The notes: generated by a model from the sequence alone, not told the origin. Shown: positions 26,443 through 39,074, counted from the stretch's first letter. The stretch is 64,000 nt of DNA from Chaenocephalus aceratus (GCA_023974075.1 JAMFTG010001350.1:1-64000), one strand, 5' to 3'. Made by a program: numbers and translations.

Positions 26443-26634
26443 CAACTTTTGTGTCTTTTTTCACATTTTTCTACACACTATACTGTGACTTTTTTCCAAA
26501 TGATTGACAGACCATACTATAACTTGTTTCAAATGTTTCGACACACTATACCATGGTTTTGTTTTCACATTACATATATTCGATTTTTTTTTAGGATAGT
26601 TTATACTTTGATTATTTTTCGCCTATAAAACTTG

Positions 26635-26706
26635 TTCCCATACCGGGAGTCGAACCCGGGGCACCTGGGTGAAAACCAGGAATCCTAACCGCTAGACCAT
26701 ATGGGA
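26635..26706 (-). tRNA. tRNA-Glu(UUC), near-consensus
   Basis: G46C. Confidence 0.93.
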
Positions 26707-26938
26707 CATCTTTGGTGTCTTTTTTCACATTTTTCAACACACTATACTGTGACTTTTTATCCAAATGATTGACATACCATACTGTAACTTGTTTTCAAAT
26801 GTTTCGACACACTATACCATGGTTTTGTTTTCACATTTTTCGACACACTATACTATGACTTTTTCTTAAAATGTCTTATATATGTTCGATTTTTTTAGGA
26901 CAGTTTATACTTTGATTTATTTCCACCTATAAAACTTG

Positions 26939-27010
26939 TTCCCATACCGGGAGTCGAACCCGGGCCACCTGGGTGAAAACCAGGAATCCTAACCGCTAGA
27001 CCATATGGGA
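26939..27010 (-). tRNA. tRNA-Glu(UUC), consensus
   Basis: Exact consensus. Confidence 0.97.
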
Positions 27011-27243
27011 CAACTTTTGTGTCTTTTTTCACATTTTTCTACACACTATACTGTGACTTTTTTTCCAAATGATTGACATACCATACTATGACTTTTTTTC
27101 AAATATTTCGATACACCATTCCATGGTTTTGTTTTCACATTTTATCGACACACTATACTATGACTTTTTCTTAAAATGTCTTACATATATTACATTTTTT
27201 TAGGACAGTTTATACTTTGATTATTTTCCCCTTATAAAACTTG

Positions 27244-27315
27244 TTCCCATACCGGGAGTCAAACTCCGGCCACCTGGGTGAAAACCAGGAATCCTAACCG
27301 CTAGACCATATGGGA
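27244..27315 (-). tRNA. tRNA-Glu(UUC), decayed T arm
   Basis: C56U, G52A, C50G. Confidence 0.83.
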
Positions 27316-27512
27316 CATCTTTCGTGACTTTTTATCCAAATGATTGACATACCATACTATAACTTGTTTTCAAATATTTCGACACACTTTACCATGGTTT
27401 TGTTTTCACATTATTCAACACACGATACTATGACTTTTTATTTTATTTCTTACATATATTCGATTTTTTTAGGATAGTTTATACTTTGATTATTTCCCGC
27501 CTATAAAACTTG

Positions 27513-27584
27513 TTCCCATACCGGGAGTCGAACCCGGGCCACCTGGGTGAAAACCAGGAATCCTAACCGCTAGACCATATGGGA
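27513..27584 (-). tRNA. tRNA-Glu(UUC), consensus
   Basis: Exact consensus. Confidence 0.97.
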
Positions 27585-27815
27585 CATCTTTTGTGTCTTT
27601 TTTCACATTTTTCGACACACTATACTGTGACTTTTTTCCAAATGATTGACATAACATACTATGACTTTTTTTCAAATGTTTCGATACACCATTCCATGGT
27701 TTTGTTTTCACATTTTTCGACACACTATACTATGACTTTTTCTTAAAATGTCTTATATATGTTCGATTTTTTTAGGACAGTTTATACTTTGATTTATTTC
27801 CGCCTATAAAACTTG

Positions 27816-27887
27816 TTCCCATACCGGGAGTCGAACCCAGGCCACCTGGGTGAAAACCAGGAATCCTAACCGCTAGACCATATGGGA
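27816..27887 (-). tRNA. tRNA-Glu(UUC), near-consensus
   Basis: C50U wobble. Confidence 0.94.
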
Positions 27888-28122
27888 CAACTTTTGTGTC
27901 TTTTTTCACATTTTTCTACACACTATACTGTGACTTTTTTTCCAAATGATTGACATACCATACTATGACTTTTTTTTTCAAATATTTCGATACACCATTC
28001 CATGGTTTTGTTTTCACATTTTATCGACACACTATACTATGACTTTTTCTTAAAATGTCTTACATATATTACATTTTTTTAGGACAGTTTATACTTTGAT
28101 TATTTTCCCCTTATAAAACTTG

Positions 28123-28194
28123 TTCCCATACCGGGAGTCAAACTCCGACCACCTGGGTGAAAACCAGGAATCCTAACCGCTAGACCATATGGGA
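28123..28194 (-). tRNA. tRNA-Glu(UUC), decayed T arm
   Basis: C56U, G52A, C50G plus one more change beside the T stem. Confidence 0.82.
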
Positions 28195-28427
28195 CATCTT
28201 TTGTGTCTTTTATCACATTTTTTGACAGACTATACTGTGACTTTTTATCCAAATGATTGACATACCATACTATAACTTGTTTTCAAATGTTTCGACACAC
28301 TATACCATGGTTTTGTTTTCACATTTTTCGACACACTATACTATGACTTTTTCTTAAAATGTCTTATATATGTTCGATTTTTTTTAGGATAGTTTATACA
28401 TTGATTATTTTCCGCCTACAAAACTTG

Positions 28428-28499
28428 TTCCCATCCCGGGAGTCGAACCCAGGCCACCTGGGTGAAAACCAGGAATCCTAACCGCTAGACCATATGGGA
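28428..28499 (-). tRNA. tRNA-Glu(UUC), variant
   Basis: U66G and C50U. Confidence 0.9.
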
Positions 28500-28834
28500 C
28501 AAGTTTTGTGTCTTTTTTCACATTTTTCGACACACTATACTGTGACTTTTTTCCAAATGATTGACATACCATACTATAACTTTTTTTCAAATGTTTCTAC
28601 ACACTATACCATGGTTTTGTTTTCACATTTTTCGACACACTATACATTGACTTTTTTCCAAATGATTGACATAACATACTATGACTTTTTTCAAATGTTT
28701 CGATACAACATTCCATGGTTTTGTTTTCACATTTTTCGACACACTATACTATGACTTTTTCTTAAAATGTCTTATATATGTTCGATTTTTTTAGGACAGT
28801 TTATACTTTGATTTATTTCCACCTATAAAACTTG

Positions 28835-28906
28835 TTCCCATACCGGGAGTCGAACCCGGGCCACCTGGGTGAAAACCAGGAATCCTAACCGCTAGACCAT
28901 ATGGGA
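28835..28906 (-). tRNA. tRNA-Glu(UUC), consensus
   Basis: Exact consensus; the spacer between 28499 and this copy carries three extra 35-bp sub-repeats. Confidence 0.97.
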
Positions 28907-29139
28907 CAAGTTTTGTGTCTTTTTTCACATTTTTTCTACACACTATACTGTGACTTTTTATCCAAATGATTGACATACCATACTATAACTTGTTTTCAAA
29001 TATTTCGACACACTTTACCATGGTTTTGTTTTCACATTATTCGACACACGATACTATGACTTTTTATTTGATTTCTTACATATATTCGATATTTTTTAAG
29101 ATAATTTATACTTTGATTATTTTCCGCCTATAAAACTTG

Positions 29140-29211
29140 TTCCCATCCCGGGAGTCGAACCCGGGCCACCTGGGTGAAAACCAGGAATCCTAACCGCTAG
29201 ACCATATGGGA
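29140..29211 (-). tRNA. tRNA-Glu(UUC), variant
   Basis: U66G only. Confidence 0.92.
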
Positions 29212-29547
29212 CAAGTTTTGTGTCTTTTTTCACATTTTTCGACACACTATACTGTGACTTTTTTCCAAATGATTGACATACCATACTATAACTTTTTTTC
29301 AAATGTTTCTACACACTATACCATGGTTTTGTTTTCACATTTTTCGACACACTATACATTGACTTTTTTCCAAATGATTGACATAACATACTATGACTTT
29401 TTTTCAAATGTTTCGATACACCATTCCATGGTTTTGTTTTCACATTTTTCGACACACTATACTATGACTTTTTCTTAAAATGTCTTATATATGTTCGATT
29501 TTTTTAGGACAGTTTATACTTTGATTTATTTCCACCTATAAAACTTG

Positions 29548-29619
29548 TTCCCATACCGGGAGTCGAAACCGGGCCACCTGGGTGAAAACCAGGAATCCTA
29601 ACCGCTAGACCATATGGGA
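29548..29619 (-). tRNA. tRNA-Glu(UUC), variant
   Basis: G53U, mismatch with C61 at the top of the T stem; the spacer toward 29211 again carries three extra sub-repeats. Confidence 0.9.
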
Positions 29620-29852
29620 CAAGTTTTGTGTCTTTTTTCACATTTTTCTACACACTATACTGTGACTTTTTATCCAAATGATTGACATACCATACTATAA
29701 CTTGTTTTTCAAATATTTCGACACACTTTACCATGGTTTTGTTTTCACATTATTCGACACACGATACTATGACTTTTTATTTGATTTCTTACATATATTC
29801 GATATTTTTTAAGATAATTTATACTTTGATTATTTTCCGCCTATAAAACTTG

Positions 29853-29924
29853 TTCCCATACCGGGAGTCGAACCCGGGCCACCTGGGTGAAAACCAGGAA
29901 TCCTAACCGCTAGACCATATGGGA
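29853..29924 (-). tRNA. tRNA-Glu(UUC), consensus
   Basis: Exact consensus. Confidence 0.97.
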
Positions 29925-30156
29925 CATCTTTTGTGTCTTTTTTCACATTTTTCGACATACTATACTGTGACTTTTTTCCAAATGATTGACATAACATACT
30001 ATGACTTTTTTTCAAATGTTTCGATACACCATTCCATGGTTTTGTTTTCACATTTTTCGACACACTATACTATGACTTTTTCTTAAAATGTCTTATATAT
30101 GTTCGATTTTTTTTAGGACAGTTTATACTTTGATTTATTTCCGCCTATAAAACTTG

Positions 30157-30228
30157 TTCTCATACCGGGAGTCGAACCCGGGCCACCTGGGTGAAAACCA
30201 GGAATCCTAACCGCTAGACCATATGGGA
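30157..30228 (-). tRNA. tRNA-Glu(UUC), variant
   Basis: G70A, mismatch with C3. Confidence 0.91.
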
Positions 30229-30461
30229 CAACTTCTGTGTCTTTTTTCACATTTTTCTACACACTATACTGTGACTTTTTTTCCAAATGATTGACATACC
30301 ATACTATGACTTTTTTTTCAAATATTTCGATACACCATTCCATGGTTTTGTTTTCACATTTTATCGACACACTATACTATGACTTTTCTTAAAATGTCTT
30401 ACATATATTAAATTTTTTTAGGACAGTTTATACTTTGATTATTTTCCCCTTATAAAACTTG

Positions 30462-30533
30462 TTCCCATACCGGGAGTCAAACTCCGGCCACCTGGGTGAA
30501 AACCAGGAATCCTAACCGCTAGACCATATGGGA
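30462..30533 (-). tRNA. tRNA-Glu(UUC), decayed T arm
   Basis: C56U, G52A, C50G. Confidence 0.83.
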
Positions 30534-30764
30534 CATCTTTTGTGTCTTTTATCACATTTTTTGACCGACTATACTGTGACTTTTTATCCAAATGATTGAC
30601 ATACCATACTATAACTTTTTTTCAAATGTTTCGACAGACTATACCATTGTTTTGTTTTCTCATTTTTCGACACACTATACTATGACTTTTTATTTTATTT
30701 CTGACATATATTCGATTTTTTTAGGATAGTTTATACTTTGATTATTTTCCGCCTATAAAACTTG

Positions 30765-30836
30765 TTCCCATACCGGGAGTCGAACTCAGGCCACCTGGGT
30801 GAAAACCAGGAATCCTAACCGCTAGACGATATGGGA
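30765..30836 (-). tRNA. tRNA-Glu(UUC), variant
   Basis: G52A, C50U and G9C; the same set recurs at 42265. Confidence 0.87.
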
Positions 30837-31070
30837 CATCTTTTGTGTCTTTTATCACATTTTTTGACAGACTATACTGTGACTTTTTTTCCAAATGATT
30901 GACATACCATACTATGACTTTTTTTTCAAATATTTCGATACACCATTCCATGGTTTTGTTTTCACATTTTATCGACACACTATACTATGACTTTTTCTTA
31001 AAATGTCTTACATATATTACATTTTTTTAGGACAGTTTATACTTTGATTATTTTCCCCTTATAAAACTTG

Positions 31071-31142
31071 TTCCCATACCGGGAGTCAAACTCCGGCCAC
31101 CTGGGTGAAAACCAGGAATCCTAACCGCTAGACCATATGGGA
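31071..31142 (-). tRNA. tRNA-Glu(UUC), decayed T arm
   Basis: C56U, G52A, C50G. Confidence 0.83.
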
Positions 31143-31339
31143 CATCTTTCGTGACTTTTTATCCAAATGATTGACATACCATACTATAACTTGTTTTCAA
31201 ATATTTCGACACACTTTACCATGGTTTTGTTTTCACATTATTCGACACACGATACTATGACTTTTTATTTTATTTCTTACATATATTCGATTTTTTTAGG
31301 ATAGTTTATACTTTGATTATTTCCCGCCTATAAAACTTG

Positions 31340-31411
31340 TTCCCATACCGGGAGTCGAACCCGGGCCACCTGGGTGAAAACCAGGAATCCTAACCGCTAG
31401 ACCATATGGGA
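31340..31411 (-). tRNA. tRNA-Glu(UUC), consensus
   Basis: Exact consensus. Confidence 0.97.
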
Positions 31412-31642
31412 CATCTTTTGTGTCTTTTTTCACATTTTTCGACACACTATACTGTGACTTTTTTCCAAATGATTGACATACCATACTATAACTTGTTTTC
31501 AAATATTTCGACACACTATACCATGGTTTTGTTTTCACATTTTTCGACACACTATACTATGACTTTTTCTTAAAATGTCTTATATATGTTCGATTTTTTT
31601 AGGACAGTTTATACTTTGATTATTTTCCCCATATAAAACTTG

Positions 31643-31714
31643 TTCCCATACCGGGAGTCGAACACGGGCCACCAGGGTGAAAACCAGGAATCCTAACCGC
31701 TAGACCATATGGGA
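31643..31714 (-). tRNA. tRNA-Glu(UUC), variant
   Basis: G52U and A41U: one mismatch each in the T and anticodon stems. Confidence 0.88.
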
Positions 31715-31907
31715 CAACCTTTTTGTCTTTTTTCACATTTTTCTACACACTATACTGTGACTTTTTTCCAAATGATTGACATACCATACTATAACTTGTT
31801 TTCAAATGTATCGACACACTATACCATGGTTTTGTTTTCACATTACAAACATTCGATTTTTTTTTAGGATAGTTTATACTTTGATTATTTTCCGCCTATA
31901 AAACTTG

Positions 31908-31979
31908 TTCCCATACCGGGAGTCGAACCCGGGCCACCTGGGTGAAAACCAGGAATCCTAACCGCTAGACCATATGGGA
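31908..31979 (-). tRNA. tRNA-Glu(UUC), consensus
   Basis: Exact consensus. Confidence 0.97.
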
Positions 31980-32211
31980 CATCTTTTGTGTCTTTTTTCA
32001 CATTTTTCAACACACTATACTGTGACTTTTTTCCAAATGATTGACATAACATACTATGACTTTTTTTCAAATGTTTCGATACACCATTCCATGGTTTTGT
32101 TTTCACATTTTATCGACACACTATACTATGACTTTTTCTTAAAATGTCTTATATATGTTCGATTTTTTTAGGACAGTTTATACTTTGATTATTTTCCCCA
32201 TATAAAACTTC

Positions 32212-32283
32212 TTCCCATACCGGGAGTCTAACCCGGGCCACCTGGGTGAAAACCAGGTATCCTAACCGCTAGACCATATGGGA
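32212..32283 (-). tRNA. tRNA-Glu(UUC), variant
   Basis: C56A and U26A; twin of the copy at 46759. Confidence 0.88.
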
Positions 32284-32516
32284 TATCTTTTGTGTCTTTT
32301 ATCACATTTTCTGACAGACTATACTGTGACTTTTAATCCAAATGATTGACATACCATACTATAACTTGTTTTCAAATATTTCGACACACTTTACCATGGT
32401 TTTGTTTTCACATTATTCGACACACTCTACTATGACTTTTTATTTGATTTCTTACATATATTCGATTTTTTTTTAGGATAGTTTATACTTTGATTATTTT
32501 CCGCCTATAAAACTTG

Positions 32517-32588
32517 TTCCCATACCGGGAGTCGAACCCGGGCCACCTGGGTGAAAACCAGGAATCCTAACCGCTAGACCATATGGGC
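32517..32588 (-). tRNA. tRNA-Glu(UUC), variant
   Basis: U1G, first acceptor pair lost; twin of 47064. Confidence 0.92.
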
Positions 32589-32818
32589 CAACTTTTGTGT
32601 CTTTTTTCACATTTTTCGACACACTATAATGTGACCTTTTTCCAAATGATTGACATAACATACTATAACTTTTTTTCAAATGTTTCGATACACTATACCA
32701 TGGTTTTGTTCTCACATTTTTCGACACACTATACTATGACTTTTTATTTTATTTCTGACATATATCCGATTTTTTTAGGATAGTTTATACTTTGAATATT
32801 TTCCGCCTAAAAAACTTG

Positions 32819-32890
32819 TTCCCATACCGGGAGTCGAACCCTGGCCACCTGGGTGAAAACCAGGAATCCTAACCGCTAGACCATATGGGA
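32819..32890 (-). tRNA. tRNA-Glu(UUC), variant
   Basis: C50A, mismatch with G64; twin of 47366. Confidence 0.91.
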
Positions 32891-33122
32891 CATCTTTTGT
32901 GTCTTTTATCACATTTTTTGACAGACTATACTGTGACTTTTTATCCAAATGATTGACATACCATACTATAACTTGTTTTCAAATGTTTCGACACACTATA
33001 CCATGGTTTTGTTTTCACATTTTTCGACACACTATACTATGACATTTTCTTAAAATGTCTTATATATGTTCGATTTTTTTAGGACAGTTTATACTTTGAT
33101 TATTTTCCCCATATAAAACTTG

Positions 33123-33194
33123 TTCCCATACCGGGAGTCGAACACGGGCCACCAGGGTGAAAACCAGGAATCCTAACCACTAGACCATATGGGA
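33123..33194 (-). tRNA. tRNA-Glu(UUC), variant
   Basis: G52U, A41U, C16U. First gene of the eight-gene higher-order block. Confidence 0.88.
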
Positions 33195-33385
33195 CAACTT
33201 TTTTGTCTTTTTTCACATTTTTCTACACACTATACTGTGACTTTTTTCCAAATGATTGACATACCATACTATAACTTGTTTTCAAATGTATCGACACACT
33301 ATACCATGGTTTTGTTTTCACATTACATATATTCGATTTTTTTCGGATAGTTTATACTTTGATTATTTTCCACCTATAAAACTTG

Positions 33386-33457
33386 TTCCCATACCGGGAG
33401 TCGAAGCCGGGCCACCTGGGTGAAAACCAGGAATCCTAACCGCTAGACCATATGGGA
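33386..33457 (-). tRNA. tRNA-Glu(UUC), variant
   Basis: G53C, mismatch with C61. Confidence 0.9.
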
Positions 33458-33653
33458 CATCTTTTGTGTCTTTTTTCACATTTTTCAACACACTATACTG
33501 TGACTTTTTTCCAAATGATTGACATAACATACTATGACTTTTTTTCAAATGTTTCGATACACCATTCCATTGTTTTTTATTTCACATTACATATATTCGA
33601 TTTTTTTTTTTAGGATAGTTTTTACTTTGATTATTTTCCGCCTATAAAAGTTG

Positions 33654-33725
33654 TTCCCATACCGGGAGTCGAACCCGGGCCACCTGGGTGAAAACAAGGA
33701 ATCCTAACCGCTAGACCATATGGGA
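33654..33725 (-). tRNA. tRNA-Glu(UUC), G30U variant
   Basis: G30U mismatches C40 in the anticodon stem. Confidence 0.9.
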
Positions 33726-33956
33726 CATCTTTTGTGTCTTTTTTCACATTTTTCTACACACTATACTGTGACTTTTTTCCAAATGATTGACATACCATAC
33801 TATAACTTGTTTTTCAAATGTTTCGACACACTTTACCATGGTTTTGTTTTCAAATTTTTCGACACACTATACTATGACTTTTCTTAAAATTTCTTACATA
33901 TATTCGATTTTTTTAGGACAGTTTATACTTTGATTATTTTTCCCTTATAAAACTTG

Positions 33957-34028
33957 TTCCCATACCGGGAGTCAAACCCGGGCCACCTGGGTGAAAACCA
34001 GGAATCCTAACCGCTAGACCATATGGGA
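33957..34028 (-). tRNA. tRNA-Glu(UUC), C56U variant
   Basis: C56U alters the invariant T-loop C and the B box. Confidence 0.9.
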
Positions 34029-34220
34029 TATCTTTTGTGTCTTTTATCACATTTTTCAACACACTATACTGTGACTTTTTTCCAAATGATTGACATAACA
34101 TACTATGACTTTTTTTCAAATGTTTCGATACACCATTCCATGGTTTTGTTTTCACATTACATATATTCGATTTTTTTTCGGATAGTTTATACTTTGATTA
34201 TTTTCCGCCTATAAAACTTG

Positions 34221-34292
34221 TTCCCATACCGGGAGTCGAACCCGGGCCACCTGGGTGAAAACCAGGAATCCTAACCGCTAGACCATATGGGA
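34221..34292 (-). tRNA. tRNA-Glu(UUC), consensus
   Basis: Exact consensus. Confidence 0.97.
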
Positions 34293-34488
34293 CATCGTTT
34301 GTGTCTTTTTTCACATTTTTCAACACACTATACTGTGACTTTTTTCCAAATGATTGACATAACATACTATGACTTTTTTTCAAATGTTTCGATACACCAT
34401 TCCATTGTTTTTTATTTCACATTACATATATTCGATTTTTTTTTTTAGGATAGTTTTTACTTTGATTATTTTCCGCCTATAAAAGTTG

Positions 34489-34560
34489 TTCCCATACCGG
34501 GAGTCGAACCCGGGCCACCTGGGTGAAAACAAGGAATCCTAACCGCTAGACCATATGGGA
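34489..34560 (-). tRNA. tRNA-Glu(UUC), G30U variant
   Basis: G30U. Confidence 0.9.
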
Positions 34561-34791
34561 CATCTTTTGTGTCTTTTTTCACATTTTTCTACACACTATA
34601 CTGTGACTTTTTTCCAAATGATTGACATACCATACTATAACTTGTTTTCAAATGTTTCGACACACTTTACCATGGTTTTGTTTTCAAATTTTTCGACACA
34701 CTATACTATGACTTTTTCTTAAAATTTCTTACATATATTCGATTTTTTTAGGACAGTTTATACTTTGATTATTTTTCCCTTATAAAACTTG

Positions 34792-34863
34792 TTCCCATAC
34801 CGGGAGTCAAACCCGGGCCACCTGGGTGAAAACCAGGAATCCTAACCGCTAGACCATATGGGA
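34792..34863 (-). tRNA. tRNA-Glu(UUC), C56U variant
   Basis: C56U. Confidence 0.9.
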
Positions 34864-35058
34864 TATCTTTTGTGTCTTTTATCACATTTTTCAACACACT
34901 ATACTGTGACTTTTTTCCAAATGATTGACATAACATACTATGACTTTTTTTCAAATGTTTCGATACACCATTCCATGGTTTTGTTTTCACATTACATATA
35001 TTCGATTTTTTTTTTTAGGATAGTTTATACTTTGATTATTTTCCGCCTATAAAAGTTG

Positions 35059-35130
35059 TTCCCATACCGGGAGTCGAACCCGGGCCACCTGGGTGAAAAC
35101 AAGGAATCCTAACCGCTAGACCATATGGGA
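35059..35130 (-). tRNA. tRNA-Glu(UUC), G30U variant
   Basis: G30U. Last gene of the first eight-gene block. Confidence 0.9.
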
Positions 35131-35362
35131 CATCTTTTGTGTCTTTTATCACATTTTTTGACAGACTATACTGTGACTTTTTATCCAAATGATTGACATA
35201 CCATACTATAACTTGTTTTCAAATGTTTCGACACACTATACCATGGTTTTGTTTTCACATTTTTCGACACACTATACTATGACATTTTCTTAAAATGTCT
35301 TATATATGTTCGATTTTTTTAGGACAGTTTATACTTTGATTATTTTCCCCATATAAAACTTG

Positions 35363-35434
35363 TTCCCATACCGGGAGTCGAACACGGGCCACCAGGGTGA
35401 AAACCAGGAATCCTAACCACTAGACCATATGGGA
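35363..35434 (-). tRNA. tRNA-Glu(UUC), variant
   Basis: G52U, A41U, C16U; twin of 33123. Confidence 0.88.
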
Positions 35435-35625
35435 CAACTTTTTTGTCTTTTTTCACATTTTTCTACACACTATACTGTGACTTTTTTCCAAATGATTGAC
35501 ATACCATACTATAACTTGTTTTCAAATGTATCGACACACTATACCATGGTTTTGTTTTCACATTACATATATTCGATTTTTTTCGGATAGTTTATACTTT
35601 GATTATTTTCCACCTATAAAACTTG

Positions 35626-35697
35626 TTCCCATACCGGGAGTCGAAGCCGGGCCACCTGGGTGAAAACCAGGAATCCTAACCGCTAGACCATATGGGA
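35626..35697 (-). tRNA. tRNA-Glu(UUC), variant
   Basis: G53C; twin of 33386. Confidence 0.9.
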
Positions 35698-35892
35698 CAT
35701 CTTTTGTGTCTTTTTTCACATTTTTCAACACACTATACTGTGACTTTTTCCAAATGATTGACATAACATACTATGACTTTTTTTCAAATGTTTCGATACA
35801 CCATTCCATTGTTTTTTATTTCACATTACATATATTCGATTTTTTTTTTTAGGATAGTTTTTACTTTGATTATTTTCCGCCTATAAAAGTTG

Positions 35893-35964
35893 TTCCCATA
35901 CCGGGAGTCGAACCCGGGCCACCTGGGTGAAAACAAGGAATCCTAACCGCTAGACCATATGGGA
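35893..35964 (-). tRNA. tRNA-Glu(UUC), G30U variant
   Basis: G30U. Confidence 0.9.
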
Positions 35965-36195
35965 CATCTTTTGTGTCTTTTTTCACATTTTTCTACACAC
36001 TATACTGTGACTTTTTTCCAAATGATTGACATACCATACTATAACTTGTTTTCAAATGTTTCGACACACTTTACCATGGTTTTGTTTTCAAATTTTTCGA
36101 CACACTATACTATGACTTTTTCTTAAAATTTCTTACATATATTCGATTTTTTTAGGACAGTTTATACTTTGATTATTTTTCCCTTATAAAACTTG

Positions 36196-36267
36196 TTCCC
36201 ATACCGGGAGTCAAACCCGGGCCACCTGGGTGAAAACCAGGAATCCTAACCGCTAGACCATATGGGA
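36196..36267 (-). tRNA. tRNA-Glu(UUC), C56U variant
   Basis: C56U. Confidence 0.9.
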
Positions 36268-36459
36268 TATCTTTTGTGTCTTTTATCACATTTTTCAACA
36301 CACTATACTGTGACTTTTTTCCAAATGATTGACATAACATACTATGACTTTTTTTCAAATGTTTCGATACACCATTCCATGGTTTTGTTTTCACATTACA
36401 TATATTCGATTTTTTTTCGGATAGTTTATACTTTGATTATTTTCCGCCTATAAAACTTG

Positions 36460-36531
36460 TTCCCATACCGGGAGTCGAACCCGGGCCACCTGGGTGAAAA
36501 CCAGGAATCCTAACCGCTAGACCATATGGGA
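36460..36531 (-). tRNA. tRNA-Glu(UUC), consensus
   Basis: Exact consensus. Confidence 0.97.
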
Positions 36532-36726
36532 CATCGTTTGTGTCTTTTTTCACATTTTTCAACACACTATACTGTGACTTTTTTCCAAATGATTGACATA
36601 ACATACTATGACTTTTTTTCAAATGTTTCGATACACCATTCCATTGTTTTTTATTTCACATTACATATATTCGATTTTTTTTTTAGGATAGTTTTTACTT
36701 TGATTATTTTCCGCCTATAAAAGTTG

Positions 36727-36798
36727 TTCCCATACCGGGAGTCGAACCCGGGCCACCTGGGTGAAAACAAGGAATCCTAACCGCTAGACCATATGGGA
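36727..36798 (-). tRNA. tRNA-Glu(UUC), G30U variant
   Basis: G30U. Confidence 0.9.
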
Positions 36799-37029
36799 CA
36801 TCTTTTGTGTCTTTTTTCACATTTTTCTACACACTATACTGTGACTTTTTTCCAAATGATTGACATACCATACTATAACTTGTTTTCAAATGTTTCGACA
36901 CACTTTACCATGGTTTTGTTTTCAAATTTTTCGACACACTATACTATGACTTTTTCTTAAAATTTCTTACATATATTCGATTTTTTTAGGACAGTTTATA
37001 CTTTGATTATTTTTCCCTTATAAAACTTG

Positions 37030-37101
37030 TTCCCATACCGGGAGTCAAACCCGGGCCACCTGGGTGAAAACCAGGAATCCTAACCGCTAGACCATATGGG
37101 A
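37030..37101 (-). tRNA. tRNA-Glu(UUC), C56U variant
   Basis: C56U. Confidence 0.9.
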
Positions 37102-37294
37102 TATCTTTTGTGTCTTTTATCACATTTTTCAACACACTATACTGTGACTTTTTTCCAAATGATTGACATAACATACTATGACTTTTTTCAAATGTTTCGA
37201 TACACCATTCCATGGTTTTGTTTTCACATTACATATATTCGATTTTTTTTTTAGGATAGTTTATACTTTGATTATTTTCCGCCTATAAAAGTTG

Positions 37295-37366
37295 TTCCCA
37301 TACCGGGAGTCGAACCCGGGCCACCTGGGTGAAAACAAGGAATCCTAACCGCTAGACCATATGGGA
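37295..37366 (-). tRNA. tRNA-Glu(UUC), G30U variant
   Basis: G30U. Confidence 0.9.
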
Positions 37367-37595
37367 CATCTTTTGTCTTTTTTCACATTTTTCTACACAC
37401 TATACTGTGACTTTTTTCCAAATGATTGACATACCATACTATAACTTGTTTTCAAATGTTTCGACACACTTTACCATGGTTTTGTTTTCAAATTTTTCGA
37501 CACACTATACTATGACTTTTTCTTAAAATTTCTTACATATATTCGATTTTTTTAGGACAGTTTATACTTTGATTATTTTTCCCTTATAAAACTTG

Positions 37596-37667
37596 TTCCC
37601 ATACCGGGAGTCAAACCCGGGCCACCTGGGTGAAAACCAGGAATCCTAACCGCTAGACCATATGGGA
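37596..37667 (-). tRNA. tRNA-Glu(UUC), C56U variant
   Basis: C56U. Confidence 0.9.
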
Positions 37668-37862
37668 TATCTTTTGTGTCTTTTATCACATTTTTCAACA
37701 CACTATACTGTGACTTTTTTCCAAATGATTGACATAACATACTATGACTTTTTTTCAAATGTTTCGATACACCATTCCATGGTTTTGTTTTCACATTACA
37801 TATATTCGATTTTTTTTTTTAGGATAGTTTATACTTTGATTATTTTCCGCCTATAAAAGTTG

Positions 37863-37934
37863 TTCCCATACCGGGAGTCGAACCCGGGCCACCTGGGTGA
37901 AAACAAGGAATCCTAACCGCTAGACCATATGGGA
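37863..37934 (-). tRNA. tRNA-Glu(UUC), G30U variant
   Basis: G30U. Confidence 0.9.
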
Positions 37935-38163
37935 CATCTTTTGTCTTTTTTCACATTTTTCTACACACTATACTGTGACTTTTTTCCAAATGATTGACAT
38001 ACCATACTATAACTTGTTTTCAAATGTTTCGACACACTTTACCATGGTTTTGTTTTCAAATTTTTCGACACACTATACTATGACTTTTTCTTAAAATTTC
38101 TTACATATATTCGATTTTTTTAGGACAGTTTATACTTTGATTATTTTTCCCTTATAAAACTTG

Positions 38164-38235
38164 TTCCCATACCGGGAGTCGAACCCAGGCCACCTGGGTG
38201 AAAACCAGGAATCCTAACCGCTAGACCATATGGGA
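38164..38235 (-). tRNA. tRNA-Glu(UUC), near-consensus
   Basis: C50U wobble. Confidence 0.94.
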
Positions 38236-38431
38236 CATCGTTTGTGTCTTTTTTCACATTTTTCAACACACTATACTGTGACTTTTTTCCAAATGATTGA
38301 CATAACATACTATGACTTTTTTTCAAATGTTTCGATACACCATTCCATTGTTTTTTATTTCACATTACATATATTCGATTTTTTTTTTTAGGATAGTTTA
38401 TACTTTGATTATTTTCCGCCTATAAAAGTTG

Positions 38432-38503
38432 TTCCCATACCGGGAGTCGAACCCGGGCCACCTGGGTGAAAACAAGGAATCCTAACAGCTAGACCATATG
38501 GGA
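38432..38503 (-). tRNA. tRNA-Glu(UUC), G30U variant
   Basis: G30U and G18U. Confidence 0.88.
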
Positions 38504-38735
38504 CATCTTTTGTGTCTTTTTTTCACATTTTTCTACACACTATACTGTGACTTTTTTCCAAATGATTGACATACCATACTATAACTTGTTTTCAAATGTT
38601 TCGACACACTTTACCATGGTTTTGTTTTCAAATTTTTCGACACACTATACTATGACTTTTTCTTAAAATTTCTTACATATATTCGATTTTTTTAGGACAG
38701 TTTATACTTTGATTATTTTTCCCTTATAAAACTTG

Positions 38736-38807
38736 TTCCCATACCGGGAGTCAAACCCGGGCCACCTGGGTGAAAACCAGGAATCCTAACCGCTAGACCA
38801 TATGGGA
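38736..38807 (-). tRNA. tRNA-Glu(UUC), C56U variant
   Basis: C56U. Confidence 0.9.
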
Positions 38808-39002
38808 TATCTTTTGTGTCTTTTATCACATTTTTCAACACACTATACTGTGACTTTTTTCCAAATGATTGACATAACATACTATGACTTTTTTTCAAAT
38901 GTTTCGATACACCATTCCATGGTTTTGTTTTCACATTACATATATTCGATTTTTTTTTTTAGGATAGTTTATACTTTGATTATTTTCCGCCTATAAAAGT
39001 TG

Positions 39003-39074
39003 TTCCCATACCGGGAGTCTAACCCGGGCCACCTGGGTGAAAACAAGGAATCCTAACCGCTAGACCATATGGGA
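39003..39074 (-). tRNA. tRNA-Glu(UUC), decayed
   Basis: C56A and G30U; twin of 52195. Confidence 0.86.

Larger units (their letters stand above)
26371..28427 (-). repeat. Higher-order block, copy 2 (partner 21881-23940)
   Basis: Same series of unit lengths and linked variants as its partner. Confidence 0.85.
30765..31979 (-). repeat. Duplicated block (partner 42265-43479)
   Basis: Five genes at 30765, 31071, 31340, 31643 and 31908 correspond to 42265, 42572, 42841, 43143 and 43408 at an offset of 11.50 kb, with the same variants in the same order. Confidence 0.85.
33123..35362 (-). repeat. Eight-gene higher-order repeat, copy A (2240 bp)
   Basis: Gene order by variant: G52U+A41U+C16U, G53C, G30U, C56U, consensus, G30U, C56U, G30U, with spacings 263, 268, 303, 264, 268, 303, 267 and 304. 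Confidence 0.88.
35363..37595 (-). repeat. Eight-gene higher-order repeat, copy B, directly in tandem
   Basis: The same eight variants in the same order with near-identical spacings, 2.24 kb from copy A. Confidence 0.88.
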